DNA of 52,037 bases from NCBI GenBank assembly GCA_024698865.1, contig JAILQS010000183.1, positions 1 to 52,037 of the forward strand. Direction: 5' to 3'. Numbering within the stretch: the stretch's first letter is position 1; the number at the start of each line of letters is the position of its first letter. The notes beneath the pieces are model-generated. The model saw nothing but the letters and a program-made list of their open reading frames with translations. It made no database searches and had not been told where the DNA came from. The stretch is from Lachnospiraceae bacterium. GTDB taxonomy: Bacteria > Bacillota > Clostridia > Lachnospirales > Lachnospiraceae. The translations under genes and the position numbers were made by a program. This document shows positions 28,853 to 37,903 of the stretch, piece after piece.

Positions 28853-28888
28853 GAAGAAAGGCCGCTGATTATAGAGCGACCTTCCTTC
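28853..28888 (-). terminator. terminator after the GH31 gene
   Basis: On the minus strand two 14-base arms (GAAGGAAGGTCGCT and AGCGGCCTTTCTTC) pair with only two G-T wobbles around an 8-base loop and are followed by ATTTTTAAAATTT. It separates the GH31 gene from the ribosomal operon promoter. The rest of the 314-bp spacer 28637-28950 holds only the operon promoter and leader. Confidence 0.8.
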
Positions 28889-28950
28889 TAACGCATATAC
28901 TTTCGAAATATTGGATTTTGGATTATTACTTATTTTATAGATTCTCCAAA

Positions 28951-31900
28951 CTATTTGATTGTTACTTTCTTAGCTTTAGAGAATGCACTCTGGTAAACAA
29001 CTCCGCCTGTCTTAATATAAGAAGCTACACGGATTTCGTATTTACCTTTTTTGAGTTTCTTAGCAAAGGATGTACTCTTTGTAAGAGTTAATTTCTTGTA
29101 AGATTTAGCTCCTACTTTTCTGTACTGGATCATTGTCTGAGCCTTCTTGTCACCCTTTGTAATCTTAACAGTTACTTTCTTTCCTTTTACTTTTGCAGAG
29201 AATTTCTTAACTGCCTTAGGAAGTACTTTAACTGTTACAGTTGCTGTCTTACCAGCTACTTTTGCTGTTACTTTTGCTGTTCCAACTGCTTTACCTGTAA
29301 TCTTACCAGCTGCTACAGTTGCAACTTTTGGATTGCTTGAAGTCCATGCTACAGTTTCTTTGCTTGCAGGAGTAACGGTTGCCTTAACGGTTACGCTCTT
29401 TCCTACTGCTACAGATACTGCAGTTTTTGCTAACTTAATTGTTGTAGCAGATGCACCAGGTGTTGTTGTAGAAACTAAACCTTTGATTGCTGCTTCAAGT
29501 GCGCTTGCTGCTTTATCAATAGCTTCCTGTGTAGCTTTTGGATCTGCTGCTACTTTCTTAGCTGCTTCAAGTGCTGCCTGTAATGCTTTTACAGACTCAG
29601 CTGTGTATTTGCTTGTATCAATCTTAGCTGCTTCACTTACACCCTTTGTGATATCGGAACTATCGATAGACTTGGTTGCTGTTGCTGCAGCCATACCAGT
29701 ATTACCACCATCGAATCCGTCTTTTGGAAGTGTAGTTGTAATATAAACGGTAAGTGTATCCGCTTTCTTAACATTAGCTTTTACATTAATCTTCTTATAT
29801 ACAGAGCCGTTTGTTGTGTTATCAATAACTCCCTGTCCAACCAGTCTGTCTTTGCTGTCAACTACCTGAACCAGACCTTTTGCACGCCAAGCACAAGCAT
29901 ATACATTGATATCCCATGCGCCTCTGTCTACGTCAAAGGTGAGTTTCTCTCCGGCTTTACTGTAGATAAAGTTGGTGATTTCTTCAGCTTTTTCGTCTTC
30001 GTCTCCGTCTGTCCATGAGAACTCTGTACGATAATCATCACCCTTCTGAAGTCTCTTGCTGTGATCTCCAGGTAATAAGTTAGATGGCTGAATAGATACC
30101 GGATCTCCAATCATGTCAGCACCTTTTTTCTTTGCTGCATGACTGTTAACACTGTAAACACCGAATGCTTTCCAAGCATCTGTACCCTGTGTAAGGTTTA
30201 CTTTTTCCGGAGCATCACTCATGCTTACGGTTGCATCCATATCAGATGCACCAACCTGTGATAAGGTGTAGCCTGCTAATGATATATTACCGGTATTGTA
30301 GTTTTCACGATCCCATTTAATATGAAGTTTTGATTTTCTGTCGGAACGGAAACGAACTTTCAAGCATCTTGTGTCCGCTGCGCCTGCTCCGTCATTTGCA
30401 CTAAATTTAAATGTTGTAACTTCGCTTCCGAAGTCATCATAAACTTTAAGAACACCTTTTGCATTCCATACACCAATGTACAGACAGAATTCTGATAACT
30501 TGTCTGAAGATGGTACTGTGATATCTGCTGTTCCAAGAAGCGCAATTGCGTTGTTCTTGCCATTAGCTGTCTTGCTTGGTGATCCACCATCCCATGAGAA
30601 TGCAGTTGTATAATCATGCACTTCCATAGTTGATCCATCAATCTGCGCTTTTTCAAGGATTGGAGTAACTCCTGCTTTACGGTTTACTGCTCCCGTATCG
30701 CTGTTTAATCCGAAATGCATCCAGTCTTTGTATTTGCTGTCGCTTAAATCTAAGGTTGTAGGTGCAGCTTCTAATGATGCTGTAAATTCAACCGGACAAG
30801 GCTCGTGGCTTTCAGGCTCTCCAATTGCAATAGCTGCAATGTTGATTCCGCCTGTTCCATCAACTCTTGAGTAAGTAAAGTGAAGTACACTTTCCTTGCT
30901 TGCGTCTGCAACTACAGAAATGCGTTTCAGACTCTTCTCGTCTGTTGCTGTTACGTTAATGGATTTAGAGAAGCTTACACCATCTGTGATTAACAGTGTA
31001 CCTGCTGCCTTATCTCCACCTAAATAGAGGTTAATCTGTTTTGCCTGTGTTCCTACTTTAACATCAAATTTGAAATCCTTACGTTTTACAGATGCTGCTT
31101 TGGAAGAAGTAGCAGATGCTTTTTCTTTACCATCTGTAAATGCAAAGTTAAATCCTGTATCTGCTTCTGATACAGATGCAGCTGCTTTAATGTCTCCAAT
31201 AAGACCTTTTCCATTGTTTTTATGTGTTGTTGCAACTGCTCCGTTTACTACTTCGTATTTTGCCCAATCTTCTGTTCCAACTGCTGTAAGGTTAACGTCA
31301 TCTTCTACTAAGTCAACATCAACGTCTGCTGCAACAGATGCATTGGTTGGAAGAGTTACTTCTTCTTCTACCGGATTAGCGAATTTAACACGAACTTCGC
31401 TTGCAGAAGAAATTGGTTTTGTAAATGTAAGTTCAGCAATCTTACCGTCAGCTGCTCCGCCTTCAATTGCGAAAGGCATAGCTTTTACATCTTTGTTGAT
31501 TACTGTTACATCGCTTAATACATTTTCGCCATTCAGTGTTGCAGCTGTGATGTTGCCCCAACCTTCCGGCATATGGATTCTTACTTTCCATTCACGGTTT
31601 GTAAACTTATTAGAACCGGCAAATGTTCCTTTGCCTTCTCCGATTTTAACTACTGTTTCTTTGGTTGCTTTATCATAAGATGTAGTTAAAGCTGTTTCTC
31701 TGTATTCGCCTTTCTTGTATTTACAAGAAATTTCATCATCTTCGTAAAGAGTGTTTTCTCCGTCAAGTGCTGTTCCAGGATATACATCAACTGCAATCTT
31801 AGACCAGTCTTTTTCTCCGATGTATTTCATGTTCTGAGCGAGTGCTGTGATAGAACCCTGACGTACATAAATCGGTGTGGTTTCTAACTGGTGTGTAACA

Positions 31901-33648
31901 GATATATTCGCAGGACCTTTTACAGTGTCTCCTGTCCAAACATCAACCCATGTTCCGTCCGGGATGAATACATCTCTGGTAAGTTCTCTACATTCATCAT
32001 TGGTTGCTGCATATACAGGTGCAAATAAAATGTTATCGCCAAGAAGATATGAATGATTATCTTTTGCTTCTTCATACTGTGGATAGTTAATATCCAAACG
32101 ACGGCACATTGGTAATCCCGTCACATAGTTTTCATGAGATAATTCATAGAAGAGAGGTAATAAACGATATCTCATGTTAATATAGTCTCTACCAATATCC
32201 TGAGCTTCTTTTCCTCTTGCAAATGGAGAGTGGTCATTAGAATATTCAGGAGTATGTGATCCATGGTATCTGATAAATGGTGAGAGTGCAGCATACTGTG
32301 TCCATCTGGTCCAGAGCTGATCCTCAATATATCCGTTGTGTCCAGGGATATCGGAACTTGTATACGCAAGACCCATGTTAACACCCATTCTGGAAACGTT
32401 CATAATCTCACGCTCTAACTGATCCATTACGGTATCACCGGTCCACTGAAGGGTATATTTGTGAGAAGACATATCCGGAGCTCTGTTAAATGCACCATTG
32501 TCTACACCGTCAACGTTACCCATGATAGTAGGACGTTTGTCTTCGCCGTAAACCTGTCTGGTGATATCCTGATAAATGTACATACCAAAGCTTTCTTTGT
32601 TAATTCCTGAGAAAGGAGGTGTGATACATGTATGCCAGTTACGGTCAAACCACCAAGTATCGAGTCCCATATTGATTAATCTCTTTAAGTTCTCATTTCT
32701 GTAATTTAAGTCAATCTGCGTTAACGCATGCTGTCTTACATTGTTGATTTTTTCAGGTTCCGGATGGTCATTGAAGGTAACACTTACATTTTTATTATGT
32801 GCTGCTGTAAGGAATCCTTCCATATCCGGGAAGTAAATAGGGTCAATGTTGTATCCGTCACTACCGCCTTTACGCCAGTCAGTATCTACTACCATGTTAT
32901 CTAATGGATAGTCGATTTCATTACGATATGTATCGATCAGACCTAACACTTCCTGATCGGTATATGCATAATAACGGCTATGCCATAAACCAAAATACTT
33001 AAGCGGTACCATCTCTGCAGGTCCGGTTAATTTTGTAAAGTCTTTTACTAATGTTTTGTAATCTCTCTTAGGAAGGAATACATACATATCATCCGCCTGA
33101 TTGTCATCATCCCATCCATTGATATCTGCATTATCTGTTACTCCTGATGGCATTGGAGCATATCCCCATTCAGCCGGTACGATACGTGGAGTATCTGCGA
33201 TCTCCCATGCATCCGGTGTATCACCAGGATCCGGTAAGTATTCGCTACTTGTAGGAAGTGATGTGTAATTCCATACTGTCTTTCCTGTATTATTTACAAT
33301 CTTGATTCCTCTCATGCTTGTAGCACCTTCCGGAACAAGAACTGTATAATCCTTTGTTGCAATACTTGTAACCCCATCTTTTGTTGTAACGGTTGGTGTT
33401 ACAAAATCAAATTCTCTGTTTTCAACGTGGTAAGTCTTGCGATCTTCGAAGCCCTTTGCTCCTTTCATCTCAACACGTACTAATGTGTCAGAGAGTGTCT
33501 CAACTCTGACGTCACCAACAATTACTTTGTAACCTTCTGCATCTGCTTTCGCAACAGGTGCTGTTACACCAAAGCTTGCCAGTGAACCAAATGCTGTAGT
33601 AAGAGTCATAACTCCTACCAAACAACTTGCTAGAAATTTCTTAAGCAT
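28951..33648 (-). CDS. exported GH31 family glycoside hydrolase with appended beta-modules
   Basis: 1565 residues. Signal peptide about 1-35 (FLASCLVGVMTLTTAFGS). The GH31 (alpha/beta)8 barrel and flanking beta domains cover about 40-760, with predicted nucleophile Asp335 in TWWFDRNW and acid/base Asp405 in QWTGD; YFGLWHSRYY starts the barrel. Three related unassigned beta-sandwich modules follow at about 785-943, 953-1134 (type A, IGVWNAKG, ADTR, GNISLAGYTL) and 1137-1326 (type B, WRAKGLVQVVD). Then come a FIVAR helical domain (about 1329-1393), BIG2 (about 1402-1477) and a lysine-rich FN3-like end. The family covers alpha-glucosidases, alpha-xylosidases, alpha-galactosidases and alpha-GalNAcases; the motif does not settle the substrate. 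The next upstream gene encodes a non-catalytic protein with the same modules. Confidence 0.93.
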   Translation of the reverse strand: MLKKFLASCLVGVMTLTTAFGSLASFGVTAPVAKADAEGYKVIVGDVRVETLSDTLVRVEMKGAKGFEDRKTYHVENREFDFVTPTVTTKDGVTSIATKDYTVLVPEGATSMRGIKIVNNTGKTVWNYTSLPTSSEYLPDPGDTPDAWEIADTPRIVPAEWGYAPMPSGVTDNADINGWDDDNQADDMYVFLPKRDYKTLVKDFTKLTGPAEMVPLKYFGLWHSRYYAYTDQEVLGLIDTYRNEIDYPLDNMVVDTDWRKGGSDGYNIDPIYFPDMEGFLTAAHNKNVSVTFNDHPEPEKINNVRQHALTQIDLNYRNENLKRLINMGLDTWWFDRNWHTCITPPFSGINKESFGMYIYQDITRQVYGEDKRPTIMGNVDGVDNGAFNRAPDMSSHKYTLQWTGDTVMDQLEREIMNVSRMGVNMGLAYTSSDIPGHNGYIEDQLWTRWTQYAALSPFIRYHGSHTPEYSNDHSPFARGKEAQDIGRDYINMRYRLLPLFYELSHENYVTGLPMCRRLDINYPQYEEAKDNHSYLLGDNILFAPVYAATNDECRELTRDVFIPDGTWVDVWTGDTVKGPANISVTHQLETTPIYVRQGSITALAQNMKYIGEKDWSKIAVDVYPGTALDGENTLYEDDEISCKYKKGEYRETALTTSYDKATKETVVKIGEGKGTFAGSNKFTNREWKVRIHMPEGWGNITAATLNGENVLSDVTVINKDVKAMPFAIEGGAADGKIAELTFTKPISSASEVRVKFANPVEEEVTLPTNASVAADVDVDLVEDDVNLTAVGTEDWAKYEVVNGAVATTHKNNGKGLIGDIKAAASVSEADTGFNFAFTDGKEKASATSSKAASVKRKDFKFDVKVGTQAKQINLYLGGDKAAGTLLITDGVSFSKSINVTATDEKSLKRISVVADASKESVLHFTYSRVDGTGGINIAAIAIGEPESHEPCPVEFTASLEAAPTTLDLSDSKYKDWMHFGLNSDTGAVNRKAGVTPILEKAQIDGSTMEVHDYTTAFSWDGGSPSKTANGKNNAIALLGTADITVPSSDKLSEFCLYIGVWNAKGVLKVYDDFGSEVTTFKFSANDGAGAADTRCLKVRFRSDRKSKLHIKWDRENYNTGNISLAGYTLSQVGASDMDATVSMSDAPEKVNLTQGTDAWKAFGVYSVNSHAAKKKGADMIGDPVSIQPSNLLPGDHSKRLQKGDDYRTEFSWTDGDEDEKAEEITNFIYSKAGEKLTFDVDRGAWDINVYACAWRAKGLVQVVDSKDRLVGQGVIDNTTNGSVYKKINVKANVKKADTLTVYITTTLPKDGFDGGNTGMAAATATKSIDSSDITKGVSEAAKIDTSKYTAESVKALQAALEAAKKVAADPKATQEAIDKAASALEAAIKGLVSTTTPGASATTIKLAKTAVSVAVGKSVTVKATVTPASKETVAWTSSNPKVATVAAGKITGKAVGTAKVTAKVAGKTATVTVKVLPKAVKKFSAKVKGKKVTVKITKGDKKAQTMIQYRKVGAKSYKKLTLTKSTSFAKKLKKGKYEIRVASYIKTGGVVYQSAFSKAKKVTIK
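29671..30792 (-). repeat. A-B module pair in the GH31 protein
   Basis: Codes for residues about 953-1326. This is the same A-B pair as found twice in the adjacent 1212-residue protein. Each module opens with a DW/AW..FG motif and has a central Trp-containing strand. A further diverged relative (GTEDWAKYEV, GGINIAAIAIGE) precedes it at about 30820-31296. Confidence 0.7.
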
Positions 33649-33711
33649 AAACTTTCTTTCCCCTTTCTATCTAACATGAGCTACATATTCTATGCCGGCA
33701 ACAATATTAAA

Positions 33712-33729
33712 GTGACGGATGAACGTCAC
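33712..33729 (-). promoter_or_regulatory. perfect inverted repeat in the GH31 leader
   Basis: GTGACG and CGTCAC separated by six bases, about 65-80 bp before the GH31 start. It could be a leader hairpin or an operator; no known consensus is recognised. Confidence 0.3.
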
Positions 33730-33816
33730 CTGCAAAGATATGTATACCTTCTGATTAGTTATATAGTTATACTAACACCGCCCTTATTAAAGGAAAATGG
33801 TGAGTATTTGCGAAGT

Positions 33817-33850
33817 GTGCAACATTTTTGTCTTGCACGCTTTAGTGCAA
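33817..33850 (-). promoter_or_regulatory. clustered TTGCAC/GTGCAA half-sites upstream of GH31
   Basis: GTGCAA at 33817-33822, TTGCAC at 33833-33838 and GTGCAA at 33845-33850; the last two form a perfect 6-6-6 palindrome. TTTGCG at 33807 and TTGCAA near 33862 are partial further copies. Such clustering about 170-200 bp upstream of a glycosidase gene suggests an operator for a sugar-responsive regulator. A TATAAC-like -10 lies nearer the gene, but no good -35 is visible. Confidence 0.35.
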
Positions 33851-33957
33851 AAAAGTCTCGTTTTGCAATGATAATTTTTTGTTTTATATATATATTTTTT
33901 TGCAGTCGCCAACCAGAAAACGTAAATCATTTTCTGATTGGAAGGCAGCAAGAAAAA

Positions 33958-33991
33958 TGCCCCCTTGGAATGTTAACATTCCGCGGAGGCA
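33958..33991 (-). terminator. terminator after the 1212-residue module protein gene
   Basis: On the minus strand TGCCTCC pairs with GGGGGCA, and the inner palindrome GGAATGTTAACATTCC extends the stem; ATTTTTCTTG follows. The 394-bp spacer 33649-34042 holds this terminator plus the GH31 upstream region. Confidence 0.75.
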
Positions 33992-34042
33992 CTTTCCTTA
34001 GATAGATTATAAATATTATATTAAGGATTTGTTATGAGCCTG

Positions 34043-37000
34043 TTATTTTACAGTAACTTTTTTCACTTTACTGAATGCGCTCTGGTATACTTTTCCTTTC
34101 ACTTTAACGTAAGATGCTACCTTGAATTCGTATTTACCTTTTTTCAGTTTCTTAGCATAAGAACCTTTTGAAGTAAGTGTTAATTTGGTGAATTTCTTAG
34201 CTCCGGCCTTTCTGTACTGGATCAAAGTGCTGTAGGATTTGTTTACCTTCGTTACTTTGATGGTTACTTTTTTACCTTTCTTAGAAACTGACCATTTGCT
34301 GATTGCTTTTGGAAGAACTGTTACAACAACTTTTGCTGTTTTTCCATCGGCAGTAGCTGTAATTGTTGCTGTTCCGGCAGCTTTTGCTGTAACCTTTCCA
34401 TTGGCAACGGTAGCTACTTTTGCATCACTGGTTGCCCATGTGATTTTTTTGTCTGTTGCATCTGCAGGTGCAACGGTAGCTTTTAATGTTGCTGTTTTTC
34501 CAACTACTAAACTTACGTTAGCTTTTCCACTGATTGTTACGGAAGTAACATCAACTTTAGCAGGTGTAGATGCATCTTCTTTTAATACAAGTGCTTTTAC
34601 TGCTGCGTCAATCGCTGCAACCTGTGCGTCTACTTCTTCCTGTGTAGCATCTGTTTTTTCTGCTACTGCAGTTGCTGCTGCAAGTGCATCTGTAAGCACT
34701 TTGTAAGAATCATCGGTATATTTTTCAGCTTCGATTGCTTTTGCATTTTCCACTGCTGTTGTAAGTGCTGTTTTGTCAACAACCGGTGCAGGAGGTGTAA
34801 CACTCTCAAGTCCTGCGATTGCATCATCAATTGCTTTAGCTGCTGCTGCAACTTCTTCCTTGGTTACTTCATCTTTTGCAAGTACTGCTTTGGCATCTGT
34901 AACTGCTTTATTTAATACGGTAACGCTTGCCTCGGTGTAATCTGCTGCATTGATTTCTTCTGCAGATTTGATCTTAGAAGAAAGCTCTGTAAGGTTTACC
35001 GTGTAAATTGCTTTTACTGCTGCAAGTCCGAGGTTACCTTTGAATCCATCGGTTCCGCAACGTCCAGGATTGATATATACTGTAAGCTTCTTCTGTTCTT
35101 TTGTTTCAACGTGAAGTTTCATTAATCCATAGATGGAACTTCCGGTTCTGCCGTCTAACATTGTTGATCCAACTAATGCGCCCTCTTCGTCTACTACCTG
35201 AATCATACCTTTTCCTCTCCAAGAAGATAAGTAGATTTCGTAGTCCATAACTCCAGGGTATGCAGTTAAGCCAAATTTCTGGCCTTCGAAACAATATGTA
35301 AAGTTCTTTGTTCCTTCACAAGTTGCAGGATCTTCACCATCTGTCCATGTAAGCGGTGTGCGATAATCGTTACCCTGCTGAAGGTTACCTGCAAGTGGAG
35401 TTGCTGCTCCGATTGCACTCTTGCGAACTCTTGCTTTATTAGCATCTACATCTGCTCCTGCGAAGCCAAATGCTCTCCAGTCATATGCATCAGTTGTAAG
35501 GTTGATGCTGTCCGGAAGATCATTCATGGAAACAGTTGCTTTAATAGAAGACTTTCCGATTTCAGAAAGTGTGTATGCAGAAAGAGATACATTTCCGCTT
35601 CCGCCTACTTTTTTAATTCTAACATGAATGTTCGCCGGTTTATCACAGCTGTAACGAACGGTCACAAAACGTGTGTCAGCGCTGTCGCCGGTACCCTTAT
35701 ATGTAAGCGTCGTAACTTCTCTGTCTGTATCATCATAAATTGTGATATCTGAATCTGCATTCCAAGCACCTGTGTAAATCTTTAATTCACGAAGTGTCTG
35801 GTCTGCCGGTGCTGTAATTACGAAATTGCCATCTGTTGCAATTGCATTCAGTTTACCGGTTCTTTCGGCGTCAAGTGTTGTTGCCATACTGTAGTCCGTT
35901 ACCGGATTCAGATATGAACCACCTGCTACTACAGGAGCACTAAGTTTTGGAGTTTCTGTTTCTTTACGTACAACGGAATCTTTATCTCCGTCTAATCCAA
36001 CGTATACCCAGTCAACAAGCTTGCTGTCTGTTAAGTCCAGTGTTGCCGGAGTTTTCTCTAATGTAGCGGTATAGTCTACGTCAGGGAAAATAATCTTAAC
36101 CAGAGCTGCTTTTGCGTCATTGAGTACTTTCAATGCATTGTCAATTGTTTCCTGGCTGCTCTCATCATTTGCCGCAACTGTTTTTGCATCTGCAAGAGCC
36201 TGTGCAAATACAGAAACGGTTTCTTCCGTGTACTTGCTCTGGTCAACTTTTTCAGCTTCTACAATTGCTTCATTTAAAGCAGTCATATTCGTACTCTTAA
36301 TAATGCTTATTGCTGCAATTCCTGTATTACCAAGATCTTCATTTTGTTCATTCACTGTTGCAAGGAAGAATGCATTTAAAGTTGTTGCTTCTTCTGTCTC
36401 TACATGAATTACGAGATCTCCATAGTTGGATCCGCTGCTTCTGCTTGCAAGCTGATAGCAAGATCCCGGAATCAAGTCTCCATTTGCATCTAATACCTGG
36501 ATGCGGCTGAGAGATCTCCAGCCACCATTGTAGATGTGGATATCCCATTTACCAGGCTGTACATTGATGGTCTGTTTGATTCCTGACCAGCTGTAAAGGA
36601 ACTGTCTGCTCTCACTTCCGGTAGCTGCTTCATTTCCATCTGACCAGGAAATCTTTGTTTTGTAATCATTTCCTGTCATAAAACCTTCTGCCAAAGAAAC
36701 AGGAGCTTCAATCATAGAAGTTTCAATACCTGCCTTAGAAACAACGCTTGGGTTGTTACCAAAGGTCTTCCAGTCATAAGAAAGTGCAGAGATATCTAAC
36801 GTTTCCGGCACTCCATTGAACTCTGTTGTGCAGTTAAGTTTTGATTCCTTTGCTTCTTCCAAGGTATAAGCTGCTAATGAAATATTACCGCTTCCATCTT
36901 TTTTGTATGCTTTTACGTGAAGCTGTGCATTTTCTCCTTCTGCATGGAAACGAACAGATACACATCTTGTTTCAGCTGTTCCACCTGCTTTGAAATGGAG

Positions 37001-37681
37001 TACTGTTGGTTTGGCATCTGTATCATCAGATACTTCAATATAGCTGTTAGCATTCCATGCACCGGTATAGATTTTGAGTACATATTCTTTGTCCGATGCA
37101 GGAACATCAATACTATAACGATGATTATCACTACCTGTATGAATTGCATTGTGACTGCCTTCAATTAATGTGGTCGTTTTTACTCCGTCCGGTGCCATAG
37201 ATGGCGCTGTAGAAACTTCCGGTGCCGAAGATGGCGCTATAGAAACTTCCGGTGCCGAAGAAGATGGCGCTGCAGAAACTTCCGGTGTCGAAGATGGTAC
37301 TGTAGAAACTTCCGGTGCCGAAGATGGCGCTGTAGAAACTTCCGGTGCTTCCTCTGTATGAGTAAAAGTCATTGCTGTACTAAAGTCGGTCACAAGATTT
37401 CTTGGTGAAAATTCCGGCTCTGTGAGTATTGGATTATCTGTATCTTTACGATCCACTGCACTTGAATCGCCTGGAATACCAAAATGCATCCAATCCACAT
37501 ATTTGTCATCTGTCAAATCTAATGTTTCAGGTGTAAAATCGAGATTTGCTATATAATCTACTTTCCCCTGTTCTACTTCCTCCGCCAACGCGAGATTGGA
37601 AGCTGTCATCCCTAACGGAGACATTACACTGGTGAGCGTCATAACGCCTACCAAAAATTTAGCTACATGTTTTCGAAGCAT
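34043..37681 (-). CDS. exported non-catalytic module protein, paralogous to the GH31 C-terminus
   Basis: 1212 residues. Signal peptide about 1-34 (FLVGVMTLTSVMSPLG). Order: module A1 (about 44-280), B1 (282-462), FIVAR (464-530), A2 (536-712), B2 (713-892), FIVAR (897-960), FIVAR (967-1034), BIG2 (1043-1122) and a lysine-rich end (1125-1212). Module hallmarks are IYTGAWNA, TR.V.VR and GSGN(I/V)SL.AYTL in A, and W(R)...IQV.D with GN.G.AA in B. No catalytic domain is visible. A Pro-Glu-Val-Ser-rich minisatellite interrupts A1 at about 110-165. The close match to the GH31 protein in modules and tail suggests duplication followed by loss or gain of the catalytic part, and a role in glycan or wall binding; ligand unknown. 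GAAGGGG lies before the ATG. Confidence 0.88.
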   Translation of the reverse strand: MLRKHVAKFLVGVMTLTSVMSPLGMTASNLALAEEVEQGKVDYIANLDFTPETLDLTDDKYVDWMHFGIPGDSSAVDRKDTDNPILTEPEFSPRNLVTDFSTAMTFTHTEEAPEVSTAPSSAPEVSTVPSSTPEVSAAPSSSAPEVSIAPSSAPEVSTAPSMAPDGVKTTTLIEGSHNAIHTGSDNHRYSIDVPASDKEYVLKIYTGAWNANSYIEVSDDTDAKPTVLHFKAGGTAETRCVSVRFHAEGENAQLHVKAYKKDGSGNISLAAYTLEEAKESKLNCTTEFNGVPETLDISALSYDWKTFGNNPSVVSKAGIETSMIEAPVSLAEGFMTGNDYKTKISWSDGNEAATGSESRQFLYSWSGIKQTINVQPGKWDIHIYNGGWRSLSRIQVLDANGDLIPGSCYQLASRSSGSNYGDLVIHVETEEATTLNAFFLATVNEQNEDLGNTGIAAISIIKSTNMTALNEAIVEAEKVDQSKYTEETVSVFAQALADAKTVAANDESSQETIDNALKVLNDAKAALVKIIFPDVDYTATLEKTPATLDLTDSKLVDWVYVGLDGDKDSVVRKETETPKLSAPVVAGGSYLNPVTDYSMATTLDAERTGKLNAIATDGNFVITAPADQTLRELKIYTGAWNADSDITIYDDTDREVTTLTYKGTGDSADTRFVTVRYSCDKPANIHVRIKKVGGSGNVSLSAYTLSEIGKSSIKATVSMNDLPDSINLTTDAYDWRAFGFAGADVDANKARVRKSAIGAATPLAGNLQQGNDYRTPLTWTDGEDPATCEGTKNFTYCFEGQKFGLTAYPGVMDYEIYLSSWRGKGMIQVVDEEGALVGSTMLDGRTGSSIYGLMKLHVETKEQKKLTVYINPGRCGTDGFKGNLGLAAVKAIYTVNLTELSSKIKSAEEINAADYTEASVTVLNKAVTDAKAVLAKDEVTKEEVAAAAKAIDDAIAGLESVTPPAPVVDKTALTTAVENAKAIEAEKYTDDSYKVLTDALAAATAVAEKTDATQEEVDAQVAAIDAAVKALVLKEDASTPAKVDVTSVTISGKANVSLVVGKTATLKATVAPADATDKKITWATSDAKVATVANGKVTAKAAGTATITATADGKTAKVVVTVLPKAISKWSVSKKGKKVTIKVTKVNKSYSTLIQYRKAGAKKFTKLTLTSKGSYAKKLKKGKYEFKVASYVKVKGKVYQSAFSKVKKVTVK
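35006..36076 (-). repeat. A2-B2 module pair
   Basis: Codes for residues about 536-892. It lines up with the first pair of the same protein (36296-37552) and with the GH31 pair (29671-30792): LDLTDSKLVDWVYVGLDGD opens A2, and YDWRAFGF opens B2. Confidence 0.75.
36296..37552 (-). repeat. A1-B1 module pair, A1 interrupted by a minisatellite
   Basis: Codes for residues about 44-462. The A1 module matches A2 on both sides of the Pro/Ser-rich insert: VTDFSTAMTF before it and GSHNAI after it correspond to VTDYSMATTL and GKLNAI in A2. Confidence 0.75.
37191..37346 (-). repeat. in-frame 30-bp minisatellite (5 copies plus a stub)
   Basis: Copies start at 37191, 37221, 37251, 37284 and 37314. The third is 33 bp through an extra AAG; all keep frame. 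Unit on the plus strand is close to GGTGCCGAAGATGGCGCTGT plus ten further bases. It codes for (S)APEVS(T/A/I)APS-type repeats. Near-identity of copies suggests recent slippage and likely copy-number variation between strains. Confidence 0.9.
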
Positions 37682-37732
37682 AAATTATTCCCCTTCTTTC
37701 TATTAAAGTGTGTTTACGTGATACCTGTTTTT

Positions 37733-37761
37733 ATCTTATTACGTGCATCATTAAGAGTAAA
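37733..37761 (-). promoter_or_regulatory. candidate promoter of the 1212-residue protein gene
   Basis: Minus strand TTTACT (37756-37761), 17-bp spacer, TAAGAT (37733-37738). Four of six bases match consensus in each hexamer. It lies about 50 bp before the ATG. Confidence 0.4.
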
Positions 37762-37815
37762 TGACGGAAATTTATCAATTAATTTGCTTTTTTGCCTCGT
37801 ATTTCATCTGCAATT

Positions 37816-37863
37816 AAAAAACGGAATCCGATGCTGAACTTTTGCACCAAATTCCGTTTTTTT
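37816..37863. terminator. bidirectional terminator downstream of the NdpA-type gene
   Basis: AAAAAACGGAAT pairs with ATTCCGTTTTTT around a 23-base loop, giving an A-run/T-run in both directions. It lies about 40 bp after the stop of the nucleoid-associated protein gene on the minus strand. Confidence 0.75.
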
Positions 37864-37903
37864 GTAAAATGTTCAAATTTCGTATAAAAACATCATGTCA
37901 CAC

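Noticed and set aside
29147-29746. 199-codon plus-strand frame opposite the GH31 C-terminus
   Set aside because: It is a complement of alanine/lysine-rich codons of the FIVAR and BIG2 modules and shows no independent start signal.
33676-34005. 109-residue plus-strand frame between the GH31 gene and its partner
   Set aside because: It runs through the terminator hairpin at 33958-33991 and the GH31 regulatory region, and has no ribosome binding site. It is treated as chance.
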